Shown here piece after piece: positions 1-12,419 of a stretch of DNA of 64,000 nucleotides; positions within the stretch are counted from its first letter, which is position 1, and every line of letters starts with the position of its first letter. Both the position numbers and the translations under genes were made by a program. The stretch spans positions 99,626,926-99,690,925 of the forward strand of contig CM056380.1 of assembly GCA_029718625.1 (NCBI GenBank). Direction: 5' to 3'. The notes under the pieces were generated by a model, which worked only from the letters and a program-made list of their open reading frames with translations, ran no database searches and was not told the DNA's origin. Source of the DNA: Synaphobranchus kaupii. Taxonomy: Eukaryota; Chordata; Actinopteri; Anguilliformes; Synaphobranchidae.

Positions 1-3000
1 ATGGGTTTTTTATGGAGTGTGGTTGTCTCTGCTGGTGAGCACTGCAGGGTAATGGGGGCCCGATAATGAGGCAGCTGGACGGTGCTAAGGCCAGCTCACT
101 GGTCCCTCACAGTGCCTAGCTGGTAATTAGGAAATGTTTTTTAGTCTTTAGTTTATTAGGACCCGCTTGCGTTCTGTATTCAGAGTGTCGAACGTTAAAC
201 AAGGGTATTAGCTGTTAAAACTGCTGGATTTTGGAAATTGTCATTTTAAACGGGTGCTCACTTTCCCAACAGCGCTGATGTTGAAGCATATATGACAAAG
301 TCTGAGGAGGGAAATGGGTGATCTCTTTGTGAGAGACAGACTGAGCACAAGAAAGCCACGTTTTAACATGCAGCACAGGCTTGTGACGTTGAGCCGAGGG
401 AGCCAGGGTAAACAACAAAATGTCATTAGACTCCTAAACCTGATGGTGATCAGCATAGATTTTCAAGGGAGAGGAAGGAAATGATGAAACGGGCACATAA
501 TAGAGAATGGGGGAAAGAAGGCTTATTGTTGGACGTAGCAATGAATACTGTATTCAATATATTTTTGCAGATTTATGCATTTTATGGTATTTCAATTGAC
601 GCTGTCATGCGGCAAGGGCACAGGGATGAATGGTTCCAGCTAACTTCCCTTTCTGATGCAAAGAGAATCCATCCAGGTTCTCGTTTTTAATACCTTCATA
701 GCCTTTGATCAGTGAATTGTAAATGAAGTGTCACACGGAATCATTCTTACTATTTAAAATATACGTACGGCGTGTGAGGAAAATGGAGGGTTGACCTTGT
801 GTTCCTTGATCTGCATTCAGACGCGACCTCCCTGGACTCTTGAGAATGCCCCCTCTCTTTGAATGAATACATTCATGGTAAGACCGGCAGTCGAAAAGAA
901 AAAAACGCGCGCCATTTGTTAGGGTTAGGCAGCCAAGAGCGGGGGGGAAATGCCTTTACGGCGTCTCCATATTCCTCTGCGGGGTTTATGGCTGTGAAAG
1001 TATATGGCGTTACCCGTCGTTGCTTCACCTCTTAGTTTCACTGCTATTTGCTGTGATGGGCAATGCAGGCATCATGGGTGTCATAGCAACCCAATGTTAA
1101 CCCCCTGATTTTATGTAAATGCATGTCATTTCTACATACTCTCCGAGGACGGTAAATCTAAAATTGGCTCCTATCATGTAATTTCTATTGTATGCAGCCG
1201 CCAGGACAGCATATCTCATGTCGGCCCGTACCATGTGACTTCTACACAGACGCCACGGGTGGGATCTCCTGCTTTGTTGCAGTTCCGTCTTACTTACTGT
1301 GGAGAGAGACAGCTTTGATTGAGAATCCCCCCCTGCCCTGTGGAGAAGGGAGGTCCATTCACTTCTTCCTTCTACCTTGTTTCAATCTGTAATTTATAGA
1401 CATTCTCACTATCGGGGATGATGGCAATGATGGCAGTTAAAGCCATCATCATTTATAAACCTCTTGTTGACCCCGTCTCCGTGCTATGTCCATACCAAAC
1501 TTGTACACTCCCCTCCTGATCCCCGGCAGTAATTTTCCGGAACATTCATTGACTGCCAAATGGCAAATTATTAAAAATGAATTTCTCCACACACATTCTG
1601 AGGTGGGATTCATCTTGGTTATCATATAATGATCAGAGCAGCAATTTACAAGCTTGAATGCCCCATCCATCTCTGTCCTAGGTGGGCCCTGTGAGTGATG
1701 TGCCAATGTGGCGACACACCAGAGCAGGCCGCTCCTGGTCCAAGATGGAGCTGAATCACCTTTTAATTCTGCGTGATGTATTAGGGTGGCAGGAACCAAT
1801 TTTGGTGTAGAATTGAGCCCTAAATCATCTTATCACTTTTCTGCCTTAGCGATTTATTGCCCGTCTGAAAAAGTAAATATATTAAGAATGTAAATAAATT
1901 AGTATCTTATGATTGCTAAACTAATATTATATTGACGAGTTTTTAAGATGGATTGATTGCTGTATCGTGGAACCATTAGAGACAGGCTTGCTCTCCCTTG
2001 GCTCTCAGATGTCGTTAAACTGCCCGTTTCCCTTGAAATGGCCCCAAGCCAGTGTAGAATCAAGTGCAGGTTTAGTCACATATGGAAGTGGTTAAAGTCA
2101 GGTCCTCTTATTAACAAAAAAAAATAATAATAATAAATGAAAAAGAAGCTCCGGGGAAGTTGCATCTCAAATAGTTTATTCCAATACTTTGTGTATTCCA
2201 ATGTTTGTAAGCCTTTAGGACATTTCCTAAAATAGCTGACAGCATAGCCATTTTGAACTAGGTTTCCATGGCAAACAAGCAGAAGTCTTCAGGCTACACA
2301 TGGTACTTATTCTGAAGTGTCATTGTACGAATGAGAGCAATAGACATATGTCCGTATTTTTCATATTGCATTGGTGGAGTGTTGCGTGGTACTTACGTTG
2401 AGAGAGTTGGACTGCATGACTGATCTTTTTACTGTTGTCAGGAGTGTAGAAAGGGGCCGCGTCAAACCGGACTGGCCAGCGGCACGACCTCTCGGACGAG
2501 TAGATGTCCTCCGGTGGCCTGTGATGTCACTGTCAGGAGTGGAACGCCATAAAAGTCCCAGCAGCCTCATCGCCGTACGGTCTGACAGGCTGAGGCCTCA
2601 CCGCGTCGGAGGGAGCTGTGCGATGGGAGATGTCTAAATTGAGTTAGTTGGCAAGGCCCAAGTCAATTATCTGTTTAACTTGTTTTTATTGGAGGGCTCT
2701 GAACCACGGTGGGTAAATTAGAGCGAGCGTCCAGGGAGCCGCCATTTGGTGTGTGCACAGTATAATTGGTTAAATGGCGAACAGCAGTAATGATCCACGA
2801 CTCCAGATGTAAATTGATAAAAGAAACGTATGCACTCGCAACCCAAGGAATATTGCACTCTCAAGACGTCCCCATCTCATTTAGAGAAACATTCAAAAGC
2901 AGTACTTATTCTGTATGCTTACAATGTCCTGTTTCATGAGGCTTTTAATGACTGTGCTGCACGTTTTTTTAACAACGTTTTAGTCCCTGTTTTTCCCCAA

Positions 3001-4103
3001 TTTGGAATTCCCAATGACAATCGCTAGCATGTCTCGTTGTGGTAAAACATCAGTTCTGAAGAGCAGAGGCTAGCTTGCAAGATGGGAAATAATCTGCTGA
3101 CCAAAACCCTCCTGCCCTGTGAACCACTATTATCCGTTAACCTGTGGTCTGTTAATGTCTATGATGGTCTATTAAAATGCCCTTGCTCTGTGCAAAGTGG
3201 GTCACAGAATGTGGGGCCTGCTCCATTGGTGTTCCGCCTTAAACGCGAGGTTGGCAGTAGTGCAGCCTGTTGTGTTGGTTCTCCGACAATAGCCTCTGCT
3301 TCTGTTATAGGCCACAGTCTCATGTTGATGGGCCCAGAGTTGCTAAAGTTGACAGAATGTGGCGGAGAACGTTCCCATGGCATGTTTGATGAAGTGCATC
3401 ACCGTGGCAATGACCCCCCTGTCCTTGTGCAATTTGCGTGTGCTACTCCCCAGTGTAATTAGGCTCTTAAGATGAGGAATCACTGCTGTTTAATTAATCA
3501 ATGTAGTTTTGGTGTCTTTAGTGCAGACAAAATAAATGTGCGTGGGCCGTCTGGCCCTGTGAAGAGGCAGCCCACACACTCGAGAAGAGTCGAGAGGATC
3601 TGCAGCCTGGCGCCGGTCACACGTCACCCCAGTTAGCAGATGCTCCTCTTGCATTAATCACCCACACATGCAGAAAGATTGGAATTATCTCCCATGCTCA
3701 TATTGGTCCCGTACATGTGGATAAAATTAACTTAATCCCTATTGAGTAATCCGCAAAACAATTAGGTTTTGAGCTTGTTGTTGCGATTGTCTGATCATAT
3801 GTGCTCCTGTGAAAAGATTGACTCTCACTCTCACACTCACTCTCTCACTCTCTCTCTTATCTTGGAATGGGCTGGACCACTTGTAAGCCAACTGGCATCT
3901 CCTACCTGGTGTTTACAGGGGAGCAGTTGCTATATGAGACCTGTCACAATGGGAGTTGGTGTGCATTTCTAATGAAGCGCCTGTTAATTTCCTGCACGCC
4001 GCTGAAGTGGCACTTGATTACAGAGCACTCAGCTTCTTCACCTTGCTAGCAACAGGTCCTGCAGTCATTTTCATTGTTTAATGTGCAATTATCAGGGCTG
4101 ACA
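1..4103. other. Non-coding stretch, no gene seen
   Basis: I see no exon, RNA gene or recognisable transposon here. Short open frames occur on both strands but none resembles a known protein. A CpG-rich patch lies at about 2440-2640, where short frames are open on both strands, which is usual for GC-rich DNA. A short CT-rich tract lies near 3822-3861. The sequence is otherwise mixed and non-repetitive, compatible with intergenic or intronic DNA. Confidence 0.5.
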
Positions 4104-4120
4104 GTGTGTGTGCCTGTGTC

Positions 4121-4158
<38 letters not shown>

Positions 4159-4171
4159 TGTGTGTGTGTGC
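4104..4171. repeat. TG/CA microsatellite
   Basis: This is an imperfect (TG)n run interrupted by TGCC and TCTG variants. It creates a cysteine-valine pseudo-frame that should not be read as protein. Confidence 0.9.
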
Positions 4172-5329
4172 TTTTCAGTTAATTGAGCAGGGACAGCTAT
4201 GTTTTTATCATTTTTTTTATATAGTAACTTTATATAGTTCTGTTCAAGTAAAGAACCAAATCAAAATGTTATTCACTTGCTGTATTGGATAATCGGCAAT
4301 GTACCTCAGAATTAAGAGCTGATATGAAATTCCTAATCTGTTTCCTCCAGGATTTGGTTTTCACAAATCCGTGACTGACAGCACCTAGCAGTTCCAAAAT
4401 GAATGTCACTTCCAGCACTAACTTACCTTCCCAGGATTCTCCCATAAAGCCAAGTGGACAGTAATAATGTAGACATGTTAAAATGAGTTCAACTTAATGG
4501 AGTGTTTAGAGTTATTACTTTTAAATTATGATTTTAAATCTAATAGCAGTTATCTAATTACTGTTCTCAACAGCTGAGAGGCTTAGTAATTTTCAAAGTC
4601 AAGGCAATTATGTGATGGTATATGAAAAATAATAGACCTACAATCAGTGTTTTCTGTCCTCACAATTAACTACTGCCTTATGTGTGTTTATGTAAAAAGA
4701 AATCAATTGAAGGAATATTCATATGTTAGGAAATATCAGCGAATAAGTCACCCAGAAAAACTCCATGGTTTGATAACTCACCTTAATTCAAATGCAACGG
4801 CCTTGTCTGCTATGGGCTCACCACTGCTTTTATGCAACCTGAAACACAAGCATTCTCTAATAGGACAGTCAGAAGAACTTAAAATGTCCTCCTCCAGACG
4901 TGTGCACACATACAGTATTAAAGCGCGATGGCATTAGAAGATGCATGACGGGGGCGGATGAATGACAGCTCCTCTGTAATCTGCTTTCTCTACATGTGGA
5001 ATGTGCGACCTGCGGGACAACAGAGACGGATTTTTAAACCAATAACGATGATAGCTGGTGCATAACCTTTCGCGGATGAGACAGCGCCACGGGGAGTAAA
5101 AATGACATCGGTTAAAAGACAACAGCGGTAATTAAACCAACAAGAAAAAAAAAAAAGAAATTACATTGAGGCACTCATCAAGCTCAACAATATCAATTTC
5201 AAACACTGCAAATATCGGCAATGGCGCGCACTAGATTACCTTCGTGCAGAGCACACATTGTGCTGGCTTATTGGCTTAAGGGTTATTTAATATTCCCTTC
5301 ATAGTCTACGCGTCAGTTTGTGAACTCAA
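4172..5329. other. Non-coding stretch, no gene seen
   Basis: This is AT-rich single-copy-looking DNA with no recognised gene or repeat family. A poly-A run is visible near 5143-5157. Confidence 0.45.
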
Positions 5330-6720
5330 TGAAATTACAACGCCGGAAACCGAAAGTGCGGAGGAGCTGGGCGCGAATGGGCAAAAGCTGATTGGATGCG
5401 CGCAAACGGTAGACTGAGTAAAGTATTTAAGGAAAGAGCAAGCGGAGTAATGAATTAGTTTTAAGAATAAATCCATAGGACGGCGTGGAAGCGCGCTAAG
5501 ATGCCAAGGAGTGAGAGAGCAATCTGTGGAAAATGAATATTTTACTTGACGGAGACAAGTGTGCTTTGAGGCAGATGGTGGGACATTTCTCTTCCCTGAC
5601 TGCTATTACCGTGTTATCACTCGCATCTACTCCCACTCGCCATGATGGATAACGCTGCCGCCTCGGCGCTCTCTTTATTGCAGATGTTTAGCAGTTTGTA
5701 ATTGAAAATCTGAGGGGGAAATTATTGGTCAATCTGTCTTTAAATCCCGCCGTTATCGATTGGTCCCAGGAGCAGCTGGAAGTGGAATGATCTAATCAGG
5801 AGCCGAACATTGATTATTCTAGATCGGTTTCAAAGTTGGAGGCTCTAAAAAAAAAAACGTAAAACCCTTTATACTCTAGGTTTGGATTACTCCCTGCCTT
5901 CAATTGCTCCGGCGCGTGTGTACAGAGGGAAGAGCTTGGGCGGCCTCAGGTGCAGTCTGAAATCCCGCCCGACACGACTGCCGAAAACAGACCTGTTGCA
6001 CGGTGAATCGGCTCATCTGACGAGGCTGCGCATCCCATCTCTAAGGCGCGCGTTCTTCACGTTCACACCCCAGAAACGTCCCGATAGAAAGTCCTCCATG
6101 TCGCAGGGCGTTTCGCAGCTGTGTGCGAGTGTAAAATAACGATAACGCCAGCGGTGTGTGCCGAGGGTCCGCGTTTCCCGCAGTCCAGTCGGGTATAAAC
6201 GGATCGTTGCGAAGACCCACATTCCGATCAAAGCGCCATTTCGAAAACAAAGAAGGGCAAAAAAAAAGAAACATGACACTGTATAAACTCATTGACTATA
6301 TTTTGTCTCTTGTGCCGGGACCCTGGGCTCTCTTCATCCGGCAGAGTGTTGCGCTAGGTCTCTTTAAATACATGGCGTGCCTTTGTGTCGTGGGTTCACG
6401 GCTTTCCGCTGGCAACAGGATTAGATGTGGCAGCTGAATGGGTGACTAAATGCATTGGCTGGGAAGCCCGAGGTGGGAGTCTTCCGCTAGGCCTGTGAGT
6501 CTTTCTCATCCGTCTCCGCGCATTCAGCTCCAAATCCCATTCCGGCATGCGCTGCACTGGAGAGAAGCACACAGGTCCCCCGCTGAATTCGAAGTTTAAA
6601 ACGTCGGAGAATTTTACCGTGCCGGCCGTGTTGCCTGCGAAGTTGCCTCCGGGCGATTTAGCAGACATTTGTTTTGTCTGGTCGCTCGCTTTGTCACCCC
6701 TCCCGCCCCCATTGCCCGGT
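5330..6720. promoter_or_regulatory. CpG-rich region, possible promoter or regulatory island
   Basis: CpG dinucleotides are much denser here than in the flanks, especially at 5880-6260 and 6540-6670. CCAAT-type motifs in reverse (ATTGG) occur near 5390, 5725 and 5760. A TATTTAAGG element lies near 5425. Several short frames are open on both strands, as expected for GC-rich DNA, and I recognise none of them. This could be an unmethylated island of a promoter or enhancer, or only a local GC rise. No exon is identified next to it. Confidence 0.3.
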
Positions 6721-7689
6721 TATCAACTGCAAAGCAAATTAAAAGAGTGTCCATTGATTTTGGTCTTTATTCTAAAGGAGCTCGGATGTTTATCGAGTAA
6801 ACCTTTTGCCTTCGCTGAGCGTGCCGTCCCGCTACGCAATCTGCACGGTTAATCACCGTGGACAAAGAGAGCTTCATGCAAAATGCATCATTGGACACTC
6901 GTACTGTTGACCAATGAGTGACATACCGTTGACCAATAAATGACAAATTTTCTGACAAAGCCTTATCCCCCAAATGCAGTGCATGCTGCCATAACCCACA
7001 CAAACGGCTATGAAATGTGGGTTATCCACACTGCCCCGAGTATGACATGACAGGCTCATCCTCATCTTGTGAATATGCGGCATAGCTCATAATGTATTTA
7101 AATGTATGGAGAAATAGCAGTGATTGGTAAAGGGGTGGGGGGGGGGTTGGGGGGTGAGGAGCATATTAACAAGGTGCTCCGCGGGGCTCCTGGGAAACTC
7201 GCCGTGGCACGTCGGCTTCTCAGAACCACGTTTTGCTTCCAGGTGACGTGCGGCCGCTGTGGGAGGTAGAGACGGTGAAGCCGTGTGCAGTCACGCACTG
7301 GGCCAACGCTCTCTGCCGCGTTATCTCAAGTGCTTTTCTCTCATTAGCACTCTGGCTTGTCTTTTAGAGGGTCACCTTGTCTCCGCATTATTGTGTCATT
7401 GTCATTAGCTTTAATTTCTTGAATGTGGCGGTTTATCTGTGAAATTAAAAATATATTATTTGATACGTAGTCATGTGACATGTTCAGCCTGTTCTTACTC
7501 GTCTCAGAGCCTGTTAAAATGCATTATGATGTGAATGATAACCAGTTTTAATGTCAGGAGTGCTAATTTTACTTCTATACATCAATGTATTACAATTATG
7601 GCACACATTTAACCAGACTGTGTGTTCTTAATAAGTTAATTTAGTTCCACTATTATCAGTTTACATTTCTCGTGTGCAATGGTCCTGTT
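6721..7689. other. Non-coding stretch with a G-rich patch
   Basis: I see no gene. A G-rich tract (runs of 9-10 G interrupted by T) lies at about 7133-7157. A short duplicated phrase about 'gttgaccaat' with a trailing TGACA occurs at about 6907 and 6929. Confidence 0.4.
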
Positions 7690-8180
7690 TATACATTTTC
7701 ATAATTAGCAATTAAGACAGTAGCCCTCTGGGAACAAGGTGCTGGGTACAAAATGGCTCTCAGCTGCTCCCACAAAGGCTTTGTCAATGACTCACTTGGC
7801 TTTCTTCTGGCCAAGTGTGTCATCCACTTATTTTGAATAATAACAGATAACCTTCTCATCTGCTGGTAGCTTCATTAGGTTTTCCCCCTCTGCAGTATGC
7901 ACGACAAAGATTTGTGCCAATTAGCTTATCTGCACATTACTCTCTTTATCAAAAGGTTAATATAACGTCATTGCTGGGCCTGTATTTGTTAAAGTCCCAA
8001 GCTATTCAAGCCACCAGTTTACTCTCCTGTTCAGTAATTAGGTTGAAACCATACTTTTCTCATATCTTTTATCATCCGGTAATTAATTGCTGAATGGTGA
8101 TAATTAATACAACTGTGGTCATCAAGGAGCTGAATTATTGGCTATGCCTTTAGGTCATACTAAACACGTTCCAGCTTCAA
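7690..8180. promoter_or_regulatory. Candidate conserved non-coding element
   Basis: This stretch has no repeats, no homopolymers and few CpGs. It is dense in TAAT, ATTA and TAATTA cores (for example near 8035, 8082 and 8102), the type bound by homeodomain proteins. It also has TTATC and GATAA sites near 7850 and 7925. Such texture is typical of vertebrate developmental enhancers in gene deserts. Conservation is an inference, because no alignment was possible. Confidence 0.25.
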
Positions 8181-9428
8181 AAAGAGACAAGAAAAGGAGG
8201 GAAATTCAAGTCACGCTATCACAAATGGAAATTGTCATATTGTTGATTTTTGATGTTGATTATTCACCAAATGAATTGCAGAATTTATTTCATTGTTAAG
8301 CAAGAAAATATAAATGAACAGAAATGGTTTATAGTCACGATCAGTTTAAGTTTCCGCCTTCCTCTTTCCCAGCTGCCTGCAGTATATCTGGAGGGTCGAG
8401 TCAGCGTCAGTGCTGAAGATCGAGTTTCAAATCCAGTCATAGAAGATTTTTGTGTGATCCACTATCCTACCATGTACTGCACATTGATTTCCTTTTCAGA
8501 CCTTGAGATGTTTTCCCCGACTCTATCAATAGAAGAAATACAATTGTAGGAAAAAAGCTCTTTTGAGCCGAAATGGAAGAAAGCTGCATTCAGAACGGAT
8601 TTGGAGGTTTTTTTGTGTGGCTTGTTGTCAGACATGTGTAGGGCCGTACAGACGAATGGAAAGGGTGCCGGGTCCAGGGAGGTCTTTGTGGGGGTCGTGT
8701 CCCAGTTGAGACCCGCCCAAGTGAGAGGTGTGGGAGGACGGAAGCAAAATAAGTCAGCTGAGCCGCAGACCCGTACCCACGGCTCACAGTTGAAGGGGTG
8801 CGGCAAAGCGGTGTCATTTTGGATCCTGTCGGAAAGGCCCCTGGGAAAACTTCGGGTCCCCTCCACCTCAAAGGGACCCAAATTTGACTGCAGCAGAGCT
8901 CTCTTCCCCTGCAAACTAAAGAGGTGCCCTAAGAACCCTGAGGTTCAAGGTTCTTCAGCTGCATACATGTGTGTTAATGGGTACAATACAGTTTTCCATT
9001 CAGTCAACATTTATTTTTCACCGTAGTGGTTTTTAATCCCCAGTTTGCCCTATAGTAATGCCAGCAATCGGAAGTTATAACTCTCCATGCCAAAAAATGA
9101 TCCTGAGGTGTAACTAAACATAAGACTGATTTGGGAGATGAAAAAGCTTTGGATTTTCTCGAGGGATACATTCCAAGAATGGGATATTGCTTTGAAATGA
9201 AAGTGAATACCAGTAATATATTTAGTGTTTTTTTCACAGTTTGAAGGTTATTGCAGCACATAATTCCAGTATTACTGGGTATTTTCACCCCACTGACCAG
9301 AGAAATGAAGACCGGAAAATTACTGTGCGAGAACCGTGTGGTTGGAAATATCACATCACCACAAAAAAGGGAAAAAAAACATGTGTTGGGTTTGGTTGGC
9401 TAATGCCAATATCAGAAATGTGTGTATA
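8181..9428. other. Non-coding stretch; right edge may be older Tc1 end
   Basis: Opposing open frames at about 8462-9026 overlap on both strands but resemble no protein family. The last approximately 50 bases (9380-9428) weakly resemble part of the terminal repeat of the Tc1 family B element found to the right. This would fit the family A element having inserted into it, but the match is poor further out. Confidence 0.35.
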
Positions 9429-11050
9429 CAGTGCCCTCCACAATTATTGGCACCCCTGGTAAAGATGAGTGAAAAGGGTTATAAAAAATTCACCTTTTGG
9501 TGAATTAGATTAATCTCACGCTGAAAAAATCTAAAAAATCCAACCTTTAATTGAAGTAAATTTATTCTGAGAAAAAAAATTTTCCTCATCAGGAAATAAT
9601 TATTTTTAACAAAATCACGTGTGCCACAATTATTGGCACCCCTGCATTTAATACTTTGTACAACCTCCCTTTGCCAATAAAACAGCACTGAGTCTTCTCC
9701 CGTAACATCTAATAAGGTTGGAGAATACAGAGCAAGGAATCTGAGACCATTCCTCTTTACAGAATCTCTCCAGATCATCCAGAGTCCTAGGTCCTCTCTT
9801 GTGCACTCTCCTCTTCAGCTCAGCCCACAGGTTTTCAATGGGGTTTAGGTCAGGGGACTGAGATGGCCATGGCAGAAGCTTGATTTTGTGTTCAGTTAAT
9901 AATTTTTGTGTTGATTTGGATGTATGTTTTGGATCATTGTCCTGCTGGAAGATCCAAGGACGACCCAGTTTTAGTTTCCTGGCAGAGGCAGCCAGATTCA
10001 GATTTAAAATTTCTTGGTATTTCATGGAGTTCATGATGCCATGTACCCTAACAAGGTTCCCAGGGCCTTTGGAGAAAAAACAGCCCCAAAACATCACAGA
10101 ACCTCCACCATACTTGTGGGGATCAGGTTATTTTCCGTATAGCCTTCTGGGTTTTACGCCAAACCCACCTTGAGTGTTGGTTGCTGAAAAGCTCAATTTT
10201 CGTTTCATCTGACCATAGAACACAGTTCCAGTCAAAGTTCCAGTAGTGTTTAGCAAACGCTAGCGCTTATGTTTGTGGTGAAATGACTGGAAAGTTTTTT
10301 TTCTGGCATGCCTTCCAAATAATTTGTTGGCATGGAGGTGACGTCTAATGGTAGTTTTGGAGACTTGATGACCCCAAGATGCTACTTCCCTCTGTAATTC
10401 TCCAACAGTGATCCTTGGGGATTTTTTTTGCCTCTCTTACCATCTTCCTCACTGTGCGTGGGGGCAAAATAAACTTCTTCCAGGCAAGTTGTAACAGTTC
10501 CAGTTGCTTTGAACTTTTTAAGTATTGCCCTAACGGTAGATATGGGCATTTTCAGGTGAGTAGTTATTTTTTTATAGCCGTTCCCTGATTTATGATGCTC
10601 AACACACTTTTCCCTCATTTGATTTGTGCGTTCTCTTATCTTTCCCATGTCAATGTATGAATAAGGGAATATGGCCTCTGTATCACCTCATATCTATACT
10701 CCATTTATACCAACAGGAAGTCATGGATTACTGCTTGAAAGTTCCTAAACACTCTGATCTACTTTAAAAAGTAAAATATAAATGGAAAAAATGCTTCTGT
10801 TGCATTTTGTTCATAAGAATTTCTAGGGGTGCAAATAATTGTGGCACATGTAGTTTTGTTAAAAATAATTCTTTCTTGATGAGGCATTTTTTTTTCTCAG
10901 AATAAATTTACTTCAATTAAAGGTTGAATTTTAAGAAGGTTTAAGAAGGAAGGTTGGGTTTTAAAATTTTTTCAGTGTGAGATTAAGCTAATTCACCAAA
11001 AGGTGAATTTTTTATAACCCTTTTTACTCATCTTTTCCAGGGATGCCAAT
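9429..11050 (-). mobile_element. Tc1-like transposon, family A, copy 1
   Basis: The left end begins CAGTGCCCTCCACAATTATT after a TA dinucleotide, the Tc1/mariner target site. The same terminus is found in the second copy at 53545-55179. The inverted repeats are about 210 bp long. They contain the motif CACAATTATTGGCACCCCT once at the outer end and again inside (9627-9652 on the left; a matching internal copy at about 10825-10852 on the right). This is the inverted-repeat/direct-repeat layout known from Sleeping Beauty-type Tc1 elements. The right end lacks its last approximately 28 bases; it stops in the middle of the outer motif and continues directly into family B sequence. A small duplication (TTTAAGAAGG type) near 10930 is private to this copy. 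The transposase runs on the minus strand and is broken. Confidence 0.93.
9648..10648 (-). pseudogene. Broken Tc1 transposase (family A, copy 1)
   Basis: The transposase would cut and paste the element at TA sites in the nucleus. The start is recognisable at 10648 (MGKIRERTNQMREK), followed by a paired-type helix-turn-helix (region of KKITTHLKMPISTVRAILKKF). The frame is then lost by small insertions or deletions between about 10382 and 10098. It reopens at 10097 with WGCFFSKGPGNLVRVHG, QQDNDPKHTS (second catalytic Asp) and SPDLNPIENLWAELK (catalytic Glu), as in DD34E Tc1 enzymes, and ends GGCTKY before TAA at 9648. Intact family members are about 340 residues. The middle part carrying the first Asp is out of frame here. 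It is therefore a pseudogene. Confidence 0.92.
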
Positions 11051-11344
11051 ATGAATATGAGGTGCAATGTGATCCGTGTACGAATTACCGCCATTTTTTA
11101 TACATAGTCCGCCCATTTTAGGGGAGCAAAAGTAATGCGACAATTGACTGCTGTTGCTTCTTTGGCCAGCTGTGTGTCTTTGCATCATTAATTCATGCAC
11201 AAGAAAGCTAGCAAAAGGTCTAGAGTTGATTCTACGTGTGGAATTTTTTATTTGGAGTTACAGTTGTCTCAACATGAGGACCAAATAAGTGTCGATGCCA
11301 GTATCAGGCTATAATGAGGCTGAAAAATCGGTTGGAGACATAGC

Positions 11345-11658
11345 GGGGGTGGCACATTGGTGCAGTGGTTAGCACTGTCGCCTCTCAAGAAAGAGGTTCT
11401 GCGTTCCCGGTCCGGGTTCTTTCTGCGTGGAGTTTGCATGTTCTCCCCGTGTTCGCGTGGGTTTTCTCCGGGCACTCCGGTTTCCTCCCACGCCAAAGAC
11501 ATGTATGTCAGGTTAGGCAAACTCCTGCCATTGCCCTTGACTAATGCACTGGCCTCAGAACTGGAGTTGGTCCCTGGGCTCTGCAGTGTGGCTGCCCACT
11601 GGGTCAAATGGGTCAAATGCAGAGGACCCCACGGGTCAATAACATATAACTTAAAAAA
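11345..11658 (+). mobile_element. V-SINE (DANA/mermaid-type SINE)
   Basis: The 5' part is tRNA-like: GTGGTTAGCACTGTCGCCTC (A-box area), then a degraded B box. It is followed by the strongly conserved central block of the V-SINE superfamily, around GTTTGCATGTTCTCCCCGTG and CTCCGGTTTCCTCCCACG, and by CAAAGACATG. It ends in a short A-rich tail. The 5-bp sequence ATAGC is present on both sides (11340-11344 and 11659-11663), a likely target duplication. The insertion lies inside the family B transposase, whose reading continues after it. The family name comes from memory of zebrafish DANA/mermaid; the fish species may have its own subfamily. Confidence 0.85.
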
Positions 11659-11905
11659 ATAGCCCAAGTATCAGGTGTGTCAAAATCAATTGTTTGATAC
11701 ATTGTTAGGAATCAATAATGCACTGGTGAGCTCAGCAATAGCAAACAACCTAGTAGACCACGGAAATGTTGTGGATGACAACTGTTGAACAGGTCAAGAA
11801 CACTCTCCAGGATGTAGGCATAAATGTGTCAAAGACTACCACAAAGTGAAGGACTACACCAGAATAACATCAGCGGCTTCACCACAAGATGCAAACCACT
11901 GGTAA

Positions 11906-12261
11906 ATAAGGATGGGTATTGTTTAGATTTTACCGATACTGGTGCTAAAACGATATTTTAAAAATGGCCCTGGTTCCTGAACCGATACCTTCTTAATTAT
12001 AAAGAGCAAACGATGACATTAATTAATGTATTTTTTTAAATAGCCAAGGTAAAGAAATTGAACAATATAGTAACTATTAAATTATACTTAATAAATACAT
12101 GGGTAAAATAGAGCTGCAGCACCACACCTAAGAAAATTTTGCTTTTGGCATTTTGAGAAAGTTTAACGAGCTTGAGCCGACAGAGCGAGTGTATCTTTAA
12201 CGAGTGAAGGCGTGCAGTGGGGGGCATGGGTGTGCGATGCTTCTATTGCCTGTGTTGACTG
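11906..12261. mobile_element. Unclassified insert in Tc1 family B
   Basis: This segment separates two consecutive pieces of the family B transposase, so it must be a later insertion. It begins near GGATGGGTATTG and contains the phrases ACCGATACTGG and CCTGAACCGATACC, which recall non-autonomous DNA elements common in fish genomes (often assigned to hAT). I could not find a matching inverted terminus at its right edge, so it may be truncated and the class is uncertain. Confidence 0.45.
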
Positions 12262-12419
12262 AGTTCTGGAACAAAGTCTTATGGGACAGATGAGATGTGT
12301 ATTACCCAGTAATGGAAAGAGCAATGGGATGAATTCTGAAGTTTACATCTTATCTGCTCAGATCCAAACAATTGCCACAAAACTCTTTGGTCGACGCTTG
12401 ACCTTGCAGCAGGACAATG

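Noticed and set aside
1449..1799. 116-codon minus-strand frame
   Set aside because: No recognisable motif or splice context; probably chance.
3082..3462. 126-codon plus-strand frame
   Set aside because: No recognisable motif, and a competing minus-strand frame is open over the same bases.
8462..9026. Opposing 140-150 codon frames
   Set aside because: They overlap on opposite strands, have no recognisable domain or splice support, and fall within chance expectation for this base composition.
11269..11667. 132-codon minus-strand frame
   Set aside because: It crosses the V-SINE in antisense and has no protein meaning.
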